Origin: Ooceraea biroi
Lineage: Eukaryota; Arthropoda; Insecta; Hymenoptera; Formicidae
Assembly: GCF_003672135.1 (NCBI RefSeq)
Contig: NC_039507.1
Span: 6,463,624-6,527,623 of the forward strand
Direction: 5' to 3'
DNA length: 64,000 nucleotides
Part shown: piece after piece, positions 33,492 to 45,995 of the stretch
How positions within the stretch are numbered: position 1 is the stretch's first letter
Layout of the letters: every line of letters starts with the position of its first letter
The notes under the pieces: generated by a model
What the model saw: only the letters and a program-made list of their open reading frames with translations
Database searches by the model: none
Told to the model about the DNA's origin: nothing
Made by a program: the position numbers and the translations under genes

Positions 33492-34475
33492 CTTTCTAGG
33501 CACGAAAAATCCCAGGATTTGTAGTTAACACTTTTGGCTTTGTGTTTCATTAAATTATACACTATTTCCATACGTTTCGTGATGTTGAACCACTTGTAAA
33601 ATATCCCTATCCTCCTATGCATCTCAAAAGGGCATCTGACGTTACCTCTTTGTAATCTGCTATAGCCGTTTCTATTCCTTCAATTAATGCAGGTACGGTT
33701 GGTTCCACGAGATAAATTAGATCCCGTGGCAAAACTTCTGGAATTCCTCCGACTTTCGTCGAAACTACTTGCAAACTAAAAACAATATTAATTACACACA
33801 TTTTCCTTAGTTGAAGCTTTAACGTATTAACAGAATGGAATATAACCGCAGCTTACCCGCAAGAAGCTGCTTCTACGATAGCCATACAGTAAGCCTCCGT
33901 TAAGCTCGTATTCAAAAAGATGTGACCCTTATTTAGGATATGCTTGACTTGAGAGTGCTTCAGACTGCCCAATAAAGTAACTCTGTGTTGCAGCAAATTT
34001 CTTTCCCGCACTTCTTCCATAAGCCACCTCTTCGGACACCATCTCCGCCAATTAAGAATTGCACATTTTTATGACGCGAACAGGTCTCGGGTATTATATG
34101 GGCTAAAAGATCGACACCCTTCCTGTACACTAGCCACGACACTATTACTATGGTAACTGAAATTGACACAATCACACATTGCAATAATTAAAATAAGGCA
34201 TCTCTAATATAATAACTGCAAATGTATTGGATTCAAACTTACTAAAATCATTGTTCCGTTTACTGATGTCAGGTGTGAATACTGCAGTGTCGACGGCGTT
34301 TGGAATAACCGATACCTTTTCCTTTTGCACTTTTGCTCGTAATACTGTATTCTCCTTACCAGTGTGAGACACATATGCAGTGATCACAGTCGACCAATGA
34401 TATCTCAAGGAATGTATTTGTCAAGATAGCAGATGCATCAGCAAAACCAAAAAGAGAATGATCTGTAAAGACCGT
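33492..34475 (-). pseudogene. PIGA: PIG-A (GPI GlcNAc transferase) fragment, three exons
   Basis: Exon 34,475-34,253 reads TVFTDHSLFGFADASAIL and KVSVIPNAVDTAVFTPD. Exon 34,156-33,857 reads YRKGVDLLAHIIPETCSRHK, FLIGGDG and, after a shift, HIFLNTSLTEAYCMAIVEAA. Exon 33,775-33,492 reads QVVSTKVGGIPEVLPRDLI and, after a shift, YKWFNITKRMEIVYNLM. These are signatures of the GT4 catalytic subunit that adds GlcNAc to phosphatidylinositol at the ER. Splice sites and phases (TTTTA|gtaagt, TGCGG|gtaagc) are preserved, but each exon has a frameshift: 2 bases lost near 34,361-34,368, 1 near 34,035, 1 near 33,625. The 5' exons are missing. A conserved Arg in VSRLVYRKG is Trp. Confidence 0.9.
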
Positions 34476-34960
34476 CTACAAACGTAGCGTTAGTTATTTG
34501 GCATTATTTAAATTATCGGTAATTGTCACAATTAATACTTACAGATCCAAAAACTTTGTAAAAATGATTGCTTGCCAGTCCACCACCAACTTTTTTATTT
34601 GTCTCTGTAATTAACATCAAGTCGATGTGGGAAAGATTATCGAATTCCTTCTTTGACTATCATATTTCACACTAGATTAAAAAGATCTAAAGTCTCGTAG
34701 GTGATCGTTCATTCCTAATGACAAAATTATATAATATTTTTATATAAATTATGTATATAACATTAAAATAATAAATAAAATTGTATACATTATGTATATG
34801 TTATAATTCTATCATAAATAAATCTATATATAGAAAATAGTAAATCTTAAATATTCTTTCCTTAAATTCTTAATTATCTTTAAAAATTCTGCTCTTTCAT
34901 GATTAAATATCAAATACCTGTATCATTGCAAAAAGAAGCATCGAGTGTCAACATGAAAAG

Positions 34961-37900
34961 TTAATGTGACTCGATATAAATGGCTCCAATCAGTGTAATT
35001 ACTCTTGTCTCGTCACATCCTTCAACATTTAATTGTATATCATCACAGTTTAGCCATCGTCCTGAAGGTTTTCGACAGTAGCCAATAAAGTGACTAGAAA
35101 TATATTCGATAACACCTATCAAGCTGAAAATAATAAACATTTATTTTTATATTTAATAAATAAATAAAACGATAATAATAATAAGCGATATTTATGCATA
35201 TTTCTAAACATACCGATACTCTCTTACAGAATTCAGTGTAACTGGAACATCTGCTAACTGGCATTTGAGGCTATATGTTTTTTTGCAGTGTGTTCTCGTG
35301 TCCAAATCAATAAAGATGTGAAAATGTAAACGAGTCGTTACAGTAACTCTTCCTGGGCAATTTTTTGTGAGCACTTAACATTGTAACCATGTTCATTGAA
35401 TAAGACAGCATTTTGTAATGCTTGAATACCTTTGGTATTAATCGTTCGGATATTTACTTCAAAGTATGCGATATCCGTTGGTATCGATGATACACATTCC
35501 GGATTATTACATTTAGAGAATCTCATTGCACTTGGCTCAGTCGGTTCAGAACAACAAAAGAGATAACTTCCATATTGTAGTAATCGAGTCTTCTGCAATC
35601 AACTTGTACGATTTGATAGATGGAGCTTCAGAATCTTTTACGATTGGATAAAATTCATTTAAAAGAACAGTGCGTTCACGAAGTATTTCCATCGTTGGGC
35701 CCATTTTCATAAATTTGCATACAAATTTTAACGCATGATTATTCGATGACTGTATAGCAAAAGCATATTGAGATTGATAAAGCGCACCAAATTGCAAGAT
35801 ATGGATGATGGCATCAAAGCCACAAGTTTTTTGTAGATCCACAGCGATGTTACCTACTTTTATGATTCCCAATTGTGACCCATTCCTCAAAAGAAAACCT
35901 CTTTTTCCTCCATTATCAAGTCTCTTATTGAGAAATCGTATTTGTGGGCATGCTTGAAAATAAAAACCTACTTTCGCAGATTTGTTCTTCTTACATTTTG
36001 GGTTCAAATTTTGCTGGTCACTTTTAGGAGGTTCAATCGATGCCTCATTCTCAGCCTCTGATAATTTCATATAATTATGATCCATTAATGGCGTACTCGA
36101 GAAAGTAACTGTTTCTGAAGTTGGCGTTAATAATTCAGCAGTCAAAAAGGATCTTTCCTTTGTAAAAAGTTTCTCCTGCTCACTTATAGAAAAACCATGA
36201 GTATTATTGTTGTTTGACTCAGTAAAAGAAAGATTTTGATCAATGTTTGCTATGTCGTCGCTTTGAAGGTCGAGTAATTCAGAGAGAATTTGTGAAGTAT
36301 CTTGAGTATTTTTCGATTCTTCTTGATTTTCAGGATTTATTTCATTAACGTCTACAGGAATACTCTTTTCATTAACAAATCCTCTCCACGCTTCACCACT
36401 CTTCAAATCAGAGTCATTCACCATGCGAGCCCTCTCGCGTAATAAGCTTATTGAATCAAAATCTATATTTATATGTGATTGTTTCGATGAGAATTTTAAT
36501 CCTTCGTCTATTGAACATGGATCTAATATCGGTTTTTGTACTGAAGATGTTATGGGTTTTTGCGAAGTTTTTATCGATTGAAATTCTTCGTCAGCTGCAC
36601 ATAGAGTTGAAGTGGAATCTTGCAAGGAGATTCCTAATTTATTGTCGAGTAAAGATGAATCTGATATGGGATCTTGCAACAAGAATCCTAATTCTTCATC
36701 AAACGAACATGAAGCAGGAGTGACTTTTCGCGGGGATTCTGATTTTTTAACAGATAAACTTGGAACTCGAGCAGGTTTTTGCAAGGCTAATCTTTCTTCT
36801 GGTTTATGTGGAGACGATATTGGCTGCCAATGATTGTGATTAAAATGTTTTAATTTTGCTATTACCTCATTAGTGCCAGAATGCAAGTCATCAATATGCT
36901 CTTTCAAAAATCGAATTGCGGAACATGGCAAAGGAATGCCTTCAAAAATTTTTTTCTTTACCTCAGTAAAATATCCTTCCTGCCAAGCTGTTGACGCGTG
37001 CGTTTGTTTACCAGGGAGGGCCGCTGCAGTCCATATAGGAAACTCTTTAGCAATTCGTTCAAGTGGCTGTATGAATTCCGGAAAATAAAAACCGTTTACA
37101 GCCTTACACTTCATCTTTCGCTGATCCAGAGGTGTAGACATTGCAATAAGATTTTTAATCCATTGATGAGTGACAGTTAAATTCTTATTATCTTTTTCTT
37201 CAGCTGAATTCAAAGTATTTTCAACTTCCTTGTCAATTTCGATATTCTCTCTCGACGTCTCCAGCTTCTCGATGATCTGTCCACGTTCAGCCATGTATTC
37301 TTCCAAAACGCGTCTAGCTTGAAAAACTGACATTTGTTTCCCTGATATCACTATACTTTCATCTTGGTCGAGATACAGTGCAACAATGCATGTTAGCCGA
37401 AATACATGTTCAAACTCTTGTACTGTTTGACAATCAATCATTAAAGCGATTGTACGAAGATAGAAACCTTTGATAACAGGATGATGCAAGTCTTTGATAC
37501 ATTTCCACCTGGCGACAGCAGCCATTTGATGAGCCACATCCGCTCTTATTACAGTATTAAAAGGACGAGGATTTTTATGTTTGTCTTTCGTTGCCCATTT
37601 AAAAAGAACGTCGACGTATTCCTTTAATGTCATGCGGTTAAGTGCTTCACACATAGCCAATAATAAAGCACGTCCTAAATCAGAAACAGCTTCGTCTGGT
37701 ATTGTCGCCTCACATGTGCGTATCCATTCTTGAAGCCAAAATGTGATGAAGATTGCGTCATGTTTTTCCGACAACATTTGATATACAGGAAGAGTTTTAC
37801 TTTCAAAATTGATTGTAATTGTGTATAAAAATACGTGACCAGTTTTTTGTCCTGGGAAAATTTCAAATCTTTTTACTACCTTACCGGTGGCATCCAGACA

Positions 37901-38985
37901 AATTCGGGAACATCCGTTTTTTATTCGGCAGTATTCTTTTTCTACGAAAATTTGTTCCGGGCTGCAGTAAAAAAAACATAAAACTTCTTTACTCCAATCT
38001 CACGGATAGCATTGCGGTATCGGATGTCTTCTAACATATTGCGGATGCTAGTTATCATGTCCATTTTCACACTTGATTTTATGCCAAGATCTTCCTTGTT
38101 ACATTCCATTTTTGCTTGTCTATAAACATGACATTTTTGTATCCATGGAGGTTCGTTCTCTCCAAATTCCATATTCTCCGCAAGTACTTTCTGTCGATAT
38201 CCTGCAATTCTCCTTCGTTTCAATTTTTGACCAATTAATTTTCTGTTTAAACCATTTAATGGTCTTTTCACATCTTCATGACAATTATTGCGTGTGTCAC
38301 GCGTTTTGATAATTAATTGTAGCTTTCCATTAACTGGTTCTTTTTCGGCTACGCCAACAATGTTGTTGTTACTGTTTTTACTCTTGCATATACCTTTAAA
38401 TTTCAAGTAAAATCCAGACGATTCAATATTTTCGTTATCCTTGTGTGTACGTACGTATGACCATTTGCCTAGAAAGGCGCAAGGAAATTTATACAATTTC
38501 CAAAACACATTTGTAATTACATTGGGCCAAATTCGTGATTTTAATTTCTTTCGTTTATTGTTAGTTTCCTCGGGCTTTATTTTCTCGCATTCCGTTGGTG
38601 AAAGAACCAGAGCAAAAGATTCAATATCCGTAGAATCTTCATCATCGCTATCATAATAATCATCTTCATCATCGTTATCATAAGATGATCTCTCTGGTGT
38701 ATCCGACAGCTCATTAATAGTATCATTGTCAATTATATTGATGATTGGTCTTGCATATTGTAGATTTATACCCAAATTCTTTCGAGCTTTCTCGAGATTC
38801 TCATTTTTATTTTCTCTTACATGCGTATACACAGAATGCGGTTTCCACCTCCCATTAAGTTCTTTACTCATTTCCTTCCAAATTTCTGCAGAACGAGCAG
38901 GAAAATTGTTCGTCTTAAAATGATGCATATGTTTCTGGATTAACAAAATTGTTTCTGCATTCGAAACGTTACAAGGTCGTCCCAT
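34961..38985 (-). pseudogene. NOF/MULE-like transposase gene with a USP-like protease domain
   Basis: The first ORF (38,985-37,942) starts MGRPCNVSNAETILL with a Myb/MADF-like helical region and an acidic stretch. After a frameshift in a poly-T near 37,975 it continues ICLDATGKVVKRFE, YQMLSEKHD, WLQEWIRTCE and DEAVSDLGRALLLAMCEA, a DDE-type arrangement. A Ser-rich linker follows. Next comes a Cys box (LQKTCGFDAIIHILQFGALY), a further shift near 35,575, a Cys-rich patch, another shift near 35,340, and, beyond an intron (35,124-35,213, cg|gtatgt...ttttcag), a His box (EYISSHFIGYCRKPSGRW, then NCDD) and a stop at 34,961. The Cys/His/Asp order matches ubiquitin-specific peptidases. Three frameshifts make this copy dead. 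Family name by resemblance. Confidence 0.65.
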
Positions 38986-39069
38986 CTAACAAAATAAAGA
39001 AAATAAAAAAATAAAGAAAAAAAAATAATACTTTTAACATTTATTACAGCAATTACAAAAAACACTTAA

Positions 39070-40022
39070 TTTAATTTGCCTACAAAATATATTTAATTTC
39101 AAGTATAGAAACTTTTATTCGCCAGGAAGTTCTAAATTTAAATGCAAATTTTAAATCGCGATACTCTGGCAATGTCTGATGGTCGGACAAATTTTTATAT
39201 AATTAACTGCACGCCAACAAATTCGTTGGACTTAGGCCCAATTTCTTCACCTCTCGATAACTTTATCCAAAGGATATCTCGTAGAATCAGTTTTCTTCAT
39301 CTTTGTACCCTGACAGAATATGGTAATTTATAGTAACATTCTAGACACTTTATGTCAAAAGTGAGTAGTATGAAGAATAGCTATCCCTTAAATACGTAAT
39401 CAGAGGTTTCAATGAAATAAATTTTTAGTTATCTGGAAGATAGCTATTGAGAGGTATGAAGAAACCGGGCATTAAAGATGCAGTAATTTCTCGCTCTAGG
39501 AACCAATTCAACCACTACGCGTCAACAAAGTTGTTAGACTTAAAACGCAGCGATATTCTATTCCAGAACAAAACTATTTATAAGATGGAATCATTTTATT
39601 ATATTTAATTTTTTTAGAGTATGTTATATACAATTATTGTGTTCTATTTATGTATTATAATTATTACGTAATATTTCAAAATTATACTTTCAAAATAATT
39701 GCATGTTTTTTAAAGCATTATTATGATTTGTTTACTTCACAAAATATTTCCAAAAATAATAAATGTTAAAAGTAATATTTTTTCTTTATTTTTTATTTTC
39801 TTTATTTTATTAGACGACCTTGTAACGTTTCGAATGCAGAAGCAATTCTATTAATTCAGAAACATATGCATCATTTTAAGACGAACAATTTTCCTGCACA
39901 TTCTGCAGAAATTTGAAAGGAAATGAATAAAGAACTTAATTTTGAAATATTACATAATTATAATAAATAGAACACAATAATATATAACACTCTAAAAAAT
40001 TAAATATATTTTGTAGGCAAAT
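39070..40022. repeat. Inverted flank of the NOF/MULE-like gene start
   Basis: 39,757-39,930 on the plus strand repeats, in inverse orientation, the upstream flank and first ~43 codons of the transposase gene (RPCNVSNAEAILLIQKH with one internal stop at SAEI). In addition, aatttgcctacaaaatat at 39,070 is mirrored at 40,004-40,022. This gives a foldback arrangement around an axis near 39,410-39,550, as if two inverted ends of the same element lie head to head. Confidence 0.6.
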
Positions 40023-40135
40023 TTTATTTAGAATGAATTTCATCCCGATAAAATCGTAAAATTATTGTGATCTTTCCTTGCCATAACAAAACGATTTTAT
40101 CGAAATTAATTCTAAATAAAATTTGCCTACAAAAT
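40007..40135. repeat. Hairpin element, ~47-bp arms
   Basis: ttttgtaggcaaattttatt at 40,009 pairs with aataaaatttgcctacaaaa ending at 40,135, continuing through cgataaaatcgt. The loop is ~30 bp. It shares its outer words with the termini near the NOF/MULE-like gene and may be a non-autonomous relative. Confidence 0.6.
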
Positions 40136-40324
40136 AAACATTTTAAATAAACATGTTAATGAAATGATTGTGATCTTTCTTTCATAAACCTATTATTGCA
40201 CAATATTTATCAACATCGTTTTAAAATTTTATTTATTTTCCTACTGGGATGAATCCAGATTCATGTGACAGATATTACGATTACGGAAAATTGTCAAAAA
40301 TTGCTATTCCACTATTTCTTTTTA

Positions 40325-40470
40325 TTCGTCTACATAAGACGCAGAACACGAGTCGCAGGTCGCGAAGTATCAAATAAAAATAGTCGATAGTCGTCACCTA
40401 ATAAGATACGTCTTAATTGCGACCCAATCTTGCGACCTGCGACTCGCGTTCTGCGTCTTATGTAGACGAA
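40325..40470. mobile_element. Hairpin MITE, 39-bp arms
   Basis: ttcgtctacataagacgcag and neighbours (40,325-40,363) pair with 40,432-40,470, with one mismatch. A loop of 68 bases separates the arms. No ORF. Confidence 0.75.
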
Positions 40471-40871
40471 CCTTTACGAATTGTTACGAAACTTACTCTC
40501 ACTACGTTATATTCACTATTTGTTACATTCACTATATCTTCTCTTTTTACGCGTGCCAAATATTCTCTCAATAATGATGCAACAAAGAAAACTAACAAAA
40601 GAAGTTACATGACTTCAACAGTTATTTGATTCAATTGTTTTTCTGGTCTAGTGTCGGTAAATTCCTTAAAATTCAGGTTCAGATTGATAAAATTTAGATA
40701 CTTTCTTCAATTATTATATTCATTAAAAAATAAAACAAAAGAAATATGCGCGCACAGTTTAGAAACAAAATTTAAAAATGCACGTAATTTTGAACTATTA
40801 GACTTTAAATAACTTAATGTTAATTCCTTTTCTAAATAAATGGGAGTAATGGGAATTCTGATTACACTCAC

Positions 40872-42186
40872 CTGGACATAGTTCTGATGCGGCATAATTA
40901 ACAGAATAGCCGGTACACATACAACGGTTATTAATAATACGATCGTGATAAAGACGAAACTGTCGTACAGCGAATCCTTGGTACGCAAATTAAAGATATT
41001 CAACAGTTGTTCGTAGTGGCAAGGCGGTCGGCGATGGAAGGCCGACTGCACCAGACCGTGCTCCACCGATAGGCTTACGGCCACACCTTGCTCCTCCATG
41101 GAAGACAAAGGTGGTTTCCTTACGCGGAGGTACACGAGTGCCAGTTTGTGCTGGCTGTTACGTATCAAAGTACGTAGTATTAATCTGTGATGCCAATCCT
41201 TGACGTCGAAGTCGGAGATCAGTTGACCAGTCATATCGAGGAAACCCTGATAGTCTTCGTCATCGAGCAACCAGAATGCCTGAGTGAGCTTAATAAGGCT
41301 AGGGCTCTTCTTGAACGCAAATGAATACTTGAGCTGATCCACCGCGGGATAAGACCGTTGCAGCAGGATAGCCAGATCCATCAGAAGATAAATCGTAATC
41401 TGATGTTTACAGGTGGTCTCATTCTTTTCCGTCTGGTGACAATCGGTTAAGTAACTTCGTAACAAGGATTGCAACAATGGTGGCAGATAGCAGCTGCCCG
41501 TAGTAGTGCCACCCTCTCTCTCCCACTGTGCCTTCAACTTGGAACACTCGCGTGTCATCAGTTCATCGATGAAAAAGGTCTCCCAGTTTTCGTTGCCAGC
41601 GTTATTATTTCTCGTCAGAACCTGAGCTCGTCTCTCTTTGTAAAGTGCCAAAAGCTTCTCGTACGGGTAAGACACTTTCAACGCTAAGGAGATAGGCAAA
41701 GCGCCCTTATTCAAGTCCTGTTTTGGGCAACAGTCCAACATCATAGAACCAAATGAGCACTTGGAAGTACGTGAAGACATGTTCCAGCGTCCTTCGTTGC
41801 TTCATCAAGTCCGGTGTTGCGAACGGTAGCTTACCTACCACGTTAGACAGGTACTCTAATTGCTGCGAGCAAAATCGCAGAGTCTTCACGTCGGCCTTGC
41901 CGATACTGCTACCTGACTGGTCAAAGAGAGGAACACAGAGTCGATCCGCGAATATCTTAATTTCAGATGCTCTTTGGACAACTCATTTGAGGAAAGTGGG
42001 GTACAAATACGAGGCACTACTGTCAGACCACTCAATAGCACATTTCACTAAAACCGTGGACCATCGCTGCTCCAAACAGAGGGACAACAACATTTCTCGT
42101 TGCTTGTTCCGATTGCTTCCAAATGAGAATTCGGAATTGAATGGCACTAATCCCATGGAGAGACATCGGTGAAACGTCTCGTAAGG
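40872..42186 (-). pseudogene. ELYS/AHCTF1 exon fragment fused to a transmembrane segment
   Basis: One large exon from a clear acceptor (cttgttccag) to a clear donor (CAG|gtgagt). It reads YETFHRCLSMGLVPFNSEFS, EQRWSTVLVKCAIEWSDSSA, FCSQQLEYLSNVVGKLPFAT, then QITIYLLMDLAILLQ, FWLLDDEDYQGFLD and ALVYLRVRKPPLSS. This is the helical domain of ELYS, the nucleoporin that seeds pore assembly on chromatin. Lesions: TGA at 41,983-41,985 and a 1-base shift near 41,720 (after DVGLLP). After HYEQLLNIF the sequence leaves the family and becomes a hydrophobic run, FVFITIVLLITVVCVPAILL, which I do not recognise. Either an exon fusion or a breakpoint of the duplication. Confidence 0.8.
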
Positions 42187-42689
42187 CTGGAACAAGATAA
42201 GTTTTTTTAATTACTTTTAATATTTAATATTATTTTTTTATTCAATATTATTAATTAAATAACAATTAAGTAATACTTGGATGTGTTTAAACAATGTGTG
42301 TAACTATGTAAGCGATGCAAATAAACTTACCCGAATCGCTCTTAAGACATGCGATACAGTATAGTCAAATATACACAAGAGATTCGTGAGGTCCAGTGGA
42401 TACAACGTAGGTGTAAGGTCAAAGCACAAAACACATAAAAGACCGTCTACAATGAATTGTAGTCGTAAATGTAGTCGTAGAATTGACCAATCACAGTTTG
42501 CTATTTATTTCCTTGCGATCAAAGAATAAGAGATTGGCCCTTAGCATGATGTCTGATAACTATACGCTTCATTAATCTTCGTTAATTATAAAAATTATTG
42601 CTTCCCAAACTGTGAAAGTGCCTTCCTAAACTTGCCCAAACGATTCCCAAATGATTGCAATAGAAAACATTAGAAAACAATGAGATATA
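42187..42689. other. Intergenic, no gene seen
   Basis: AT-rich with tttcccaaac words near 42,600 that are related to the dispersed repeat following. Nothing else was identified. Confidence 0.5.
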
Positions 42690-43052
42690 TCGAAGATTAT
42701 AAACATTTTCCATTATATAGGCTATGGTCAAAAAATCCCTAGATTTTTGGCTTCACGTCTGGTTGATGACATGAAACTTTATTTTGAGATGCAATTATTA
42801 TTTCCCAAACTCTAAAAACATTACAGGCGTATTTCCCAAATGATTTGGCGTTGAAAGAAGCAAAAAAGAACATTATTTGGAATGATGTCTGCTAACTATA
42901 CGCTCAACTAATTTTCATTAATTATTAAAAAACTATTATTTCCCAAACTCTAAAAGTGGCTTCCTAAACTTTCCCAAACGATTCCCAAACGATTGCAATT
43001 AAAAAAAATAAGATTTATCATATTTGTCTGCTAACTATACGGCGGTATATAT
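42690..43052 (-). repeat. Dispersed repeat, copy 2 (inverted copy at 28,190-28,545)
   Basis: Reverse complement of 28,190-28,545, from gaagattataaac to actatacggcggta, with scattered substitutions and small indels. The two copies lie ~14 kb apart with an axis different from the arm A/arm B duplication. They are therefore independent insertions of one repeat family. Confidence 0.75.
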
Positions 43053-43263
43053 GCCTACAATTTTAAGTCATATCTGAGATATTTTATTTTCAGATATTCA
43101 CAGAATATCTGTAGGATATCTCATAACTCTATATCACATTTTTCTTTGAAAAAGATATCTGTGCAACATTTGCACATGACTATCTTTATTCATACCTGAT
43201 CGAAAAGCATAAATATTTTTAAGATGTCTCTGAGATATTTCTACGACGTTTAAAAACATATAT

Positions 43264-43550
43264 CCCAGGCAGCCTCTGGTTCACCAAGCGACCGATAGAT
43301 GGCCAGGCCAGGCGTGACGTTCTCTCAAGTAACATTTGCATTATCACCTTATAAATAATCCGGAAAACCGATCCAGTACTCTTTTCTTCTTCTCTTCTTT
43401 TGGACTCTTTTGAAGTAAATAAAGAGTGCGTAACTTCACTTTTTCAAAAGGTGAAATTTTATTACTTTTCGACGTTTCAATAAAATGGTTATGAAACGTT
43501 ACGTCAAAACGTTTATGAAACTGCTTTGAAACGTATGTGCGCTGCCTGGG
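43264..43550. mobile_element. MITE with CCCAGGCAGC termini, 287 bp
   Basis: Bounded by cccaggcagcc and its complement gctgcctggg. The last ~90 bp (aaaatggttatgaaacgtta...) are an inverted copy of 43,815-43,905. No ORF of note. Confidence 0.65.
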
Positions 43551-44022
43551 ATGTTGTCTGGAATATATTATTTGTCGTGATTTTTCCGTTTTGAGAAATA
43601 AATTGCATATAATATCTGCTTTTAATGAGGCATACATATCATCTATATATACAGAATCAGATATCACATCTGAGATGAAATTATCATGACTTTTTATAAT
43701 CTTGGAGATGTTTCTGAAATATTTTCATGATATCTTGACAGTAATTTACAATCAGATATTCTGACATTTAGATATTTCCTAGATATCTTTGTGATATATT
43801 TTGCTGTGTGGCATCCCAGGCAGCACACATTGGTTTCAAAACCGTTTCATAAACGTTTTGCCGTAACGTTTCATAACCATTTTATTGAAACGTTTATTTA
43901 GGAGAAAAATGTCCACCAAAAAAACGTTAGGAGAAACGTTTCTTTTTCGGGAAAATAAACGTTTCAGAAACCGTCAGAAAAATATCAATTCTATATATCA
44001 ATGCCTCAAAGATAGATCAGGG

Positions 44023-44142
44023 TTAAGTCACATTTTTGTAAAAAAACTAGACTTTTATATTTTATGAATTAACTTAACATTTCCTTAACAACCTCATTCA
44101 TAAAATATAAAAATTTTGTTTTTGCACAAAATGTGACTTAAC
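44023..44142. repeat. Hairpin, ~52-bp arms
   Basis: ttaagtcacattttt (44,024) faces caaaatgtgacttaa (to 44,142), and ttttatattttatgaat faces attcataaaatataaaa, with a ~15-bp loop. Small mismatches. No ORF. Confidence 0.65.
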
Positions 44143-45995
44143 ACTGTCTACCTCTGAGATACTGATATATTATGCTTTCTAAATATACTCTTTGTGCAAT
44201 TAATAATAATGACAAATATTGCTTGAAAATTTATCAATGATGCTTCATATAAAATTTCTTTGGCAAATTAAGAAACAACATTTGTCACTTTGTTTTTTAG
44301 TGTACAAAAATCATTTGGAAGGCTGAACGTATATCTTTTTATGTTTTATCATATAAATAAAACTTTGATATATAAGAGTATTTTAAACGATTTCTGAAAT
44401 TGGTATTGGTAATATAGAAAATTACCTTATATACTATATCAAACCTTATATACTATATCAAAAAAGACGCTTTCTTTGAGATTTCCCTTTAAAATCATTC
44501 TACACACAAACGCACGCGCGCACAAACACACACACACACAATGACGATAAAATAAGAGCGACCAAAGAGGTTCCCCTCCGAACGCGCGCATGTAGAGATT
44601 AAACATTCAACTACACTTTTTATTAAAAGTTATATTTTTATATTTACATATATACATATATGTAAAATTTCAGGACCACCCTGTATATATATGTGAACTT
44701 CATATTCTGTTTTTGATAACATTTGCAGAACATAATTATAAATAATATGTTTTAGAAATACAACACAATTTAGAATTGTACATTTGTACTAAACCTTCAG
44801 GCTTTTTTTGTATATGTTTTATAAGGAAAATGTCGGTACAACTTAAAAGTACGATGTTTTTAGTATTATAAATGAGAATAAATGTGATACTTAATGTTTA
44901 AAGAGTAAATAACAACGTTAAAATAAAATTAAGTAACGCATATAAAAGTTGTAAAAGCATTACACACACAAGCTACAAAATAAACTAAATGTTAATGTAA
45001 TATTAAACTAATACATAATATAAAACTGAAACATTATAAAATAAAATGCTAAACTATTACTGATATTTTGATGGTATTAAAGTATATAATTTTTGTTATA
45101 TCTTTTTACCACCGTCAAAGTATCAGGAACATCGCCAACTAAAAATGTGTAAAAGTATATAATATTGCACATTGCGTATACATATATGTACCAAGTTTTA
45201 AATTTAAGTTTTAAATGTAAGTTTTTAAACTAAAAATTTTTCTCGATTTTGGTTTTAATTTTTAATTACATAATTGTATTACGCATAACATTATAACAAA
45301 ACAACTAACAGTGCTTTTATGTTATCGGTCATCTTTGCGATACATTATTAGGTGGTAAAGAGATATATACTTATTTTAATGCTTCAATGAGAACACGTTT
45401 CAGTGGCGAGTGCGAGTACATTGCAGAATACTATGATAATACATATTCCTAATTGTCCTGCAAATTACTAACTAGTAAATCTCAAATTCTTGAAATGGAA
45501 TGGATAGAAATATGTAAATACAAAATAAACATTAATATCGAAACTGAAACGATGAGAAGTTATACTTTTTTTAACTTTGTCTTCAATGCCCTGGAATCGG
45601 CTAAGGTTACACGAAGAGGTGCTAATTTGAGCCAATCTTTTATGAACTTTTCTACATTATATATTGCAGTATTTGGTTCAATAGCCTTGACAATAGCTAA
45701 AAAACGAGATAAATTTACATATGATCAAATGCCATATATTAAATGTGATAAATGTTGATCAATACTAAAAATTAAGACGATACAACAATAAACATGTGAA
45801 ATTATGATTCAACAATAATGAAGTTTTTGGAAGAAAATTTAATCAGAAAATAATTTTTCAGCGCAAAACTTATATGTAAACATCAATAAGAAATTAACAT
45901 ATGTAATATCATATGTATTATCATGATTAGTATTTATATAAAATTTGTTATAAAAGAAGAAAAAACAAGACAAACCTATGACTAAATCCTTTATT
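44143..45995. other. AT-rich region, no gene seen; CA microsatellite at ~44,507-44,541
   Basis: Contains acacacaaacgcacgcgcgcacaaacacacac near 44,505. ORFs are short and AT-driven. No splice-supported exon was found. Confidence 0.5.

Noticed and set aside
34540..34680. Possible further PIG-A exon upstream
   Set aside because: The translation (ETNKKVGGGLASNHFYKV) does not match the conserved amino-terminal part of PIG-A and has no good acceptor.
36451..37180. Plus-strand ORFs across the transposase gene
   Set aside because: They are antisense to the 743-codon minus-strand ORF and have no family resemblance.
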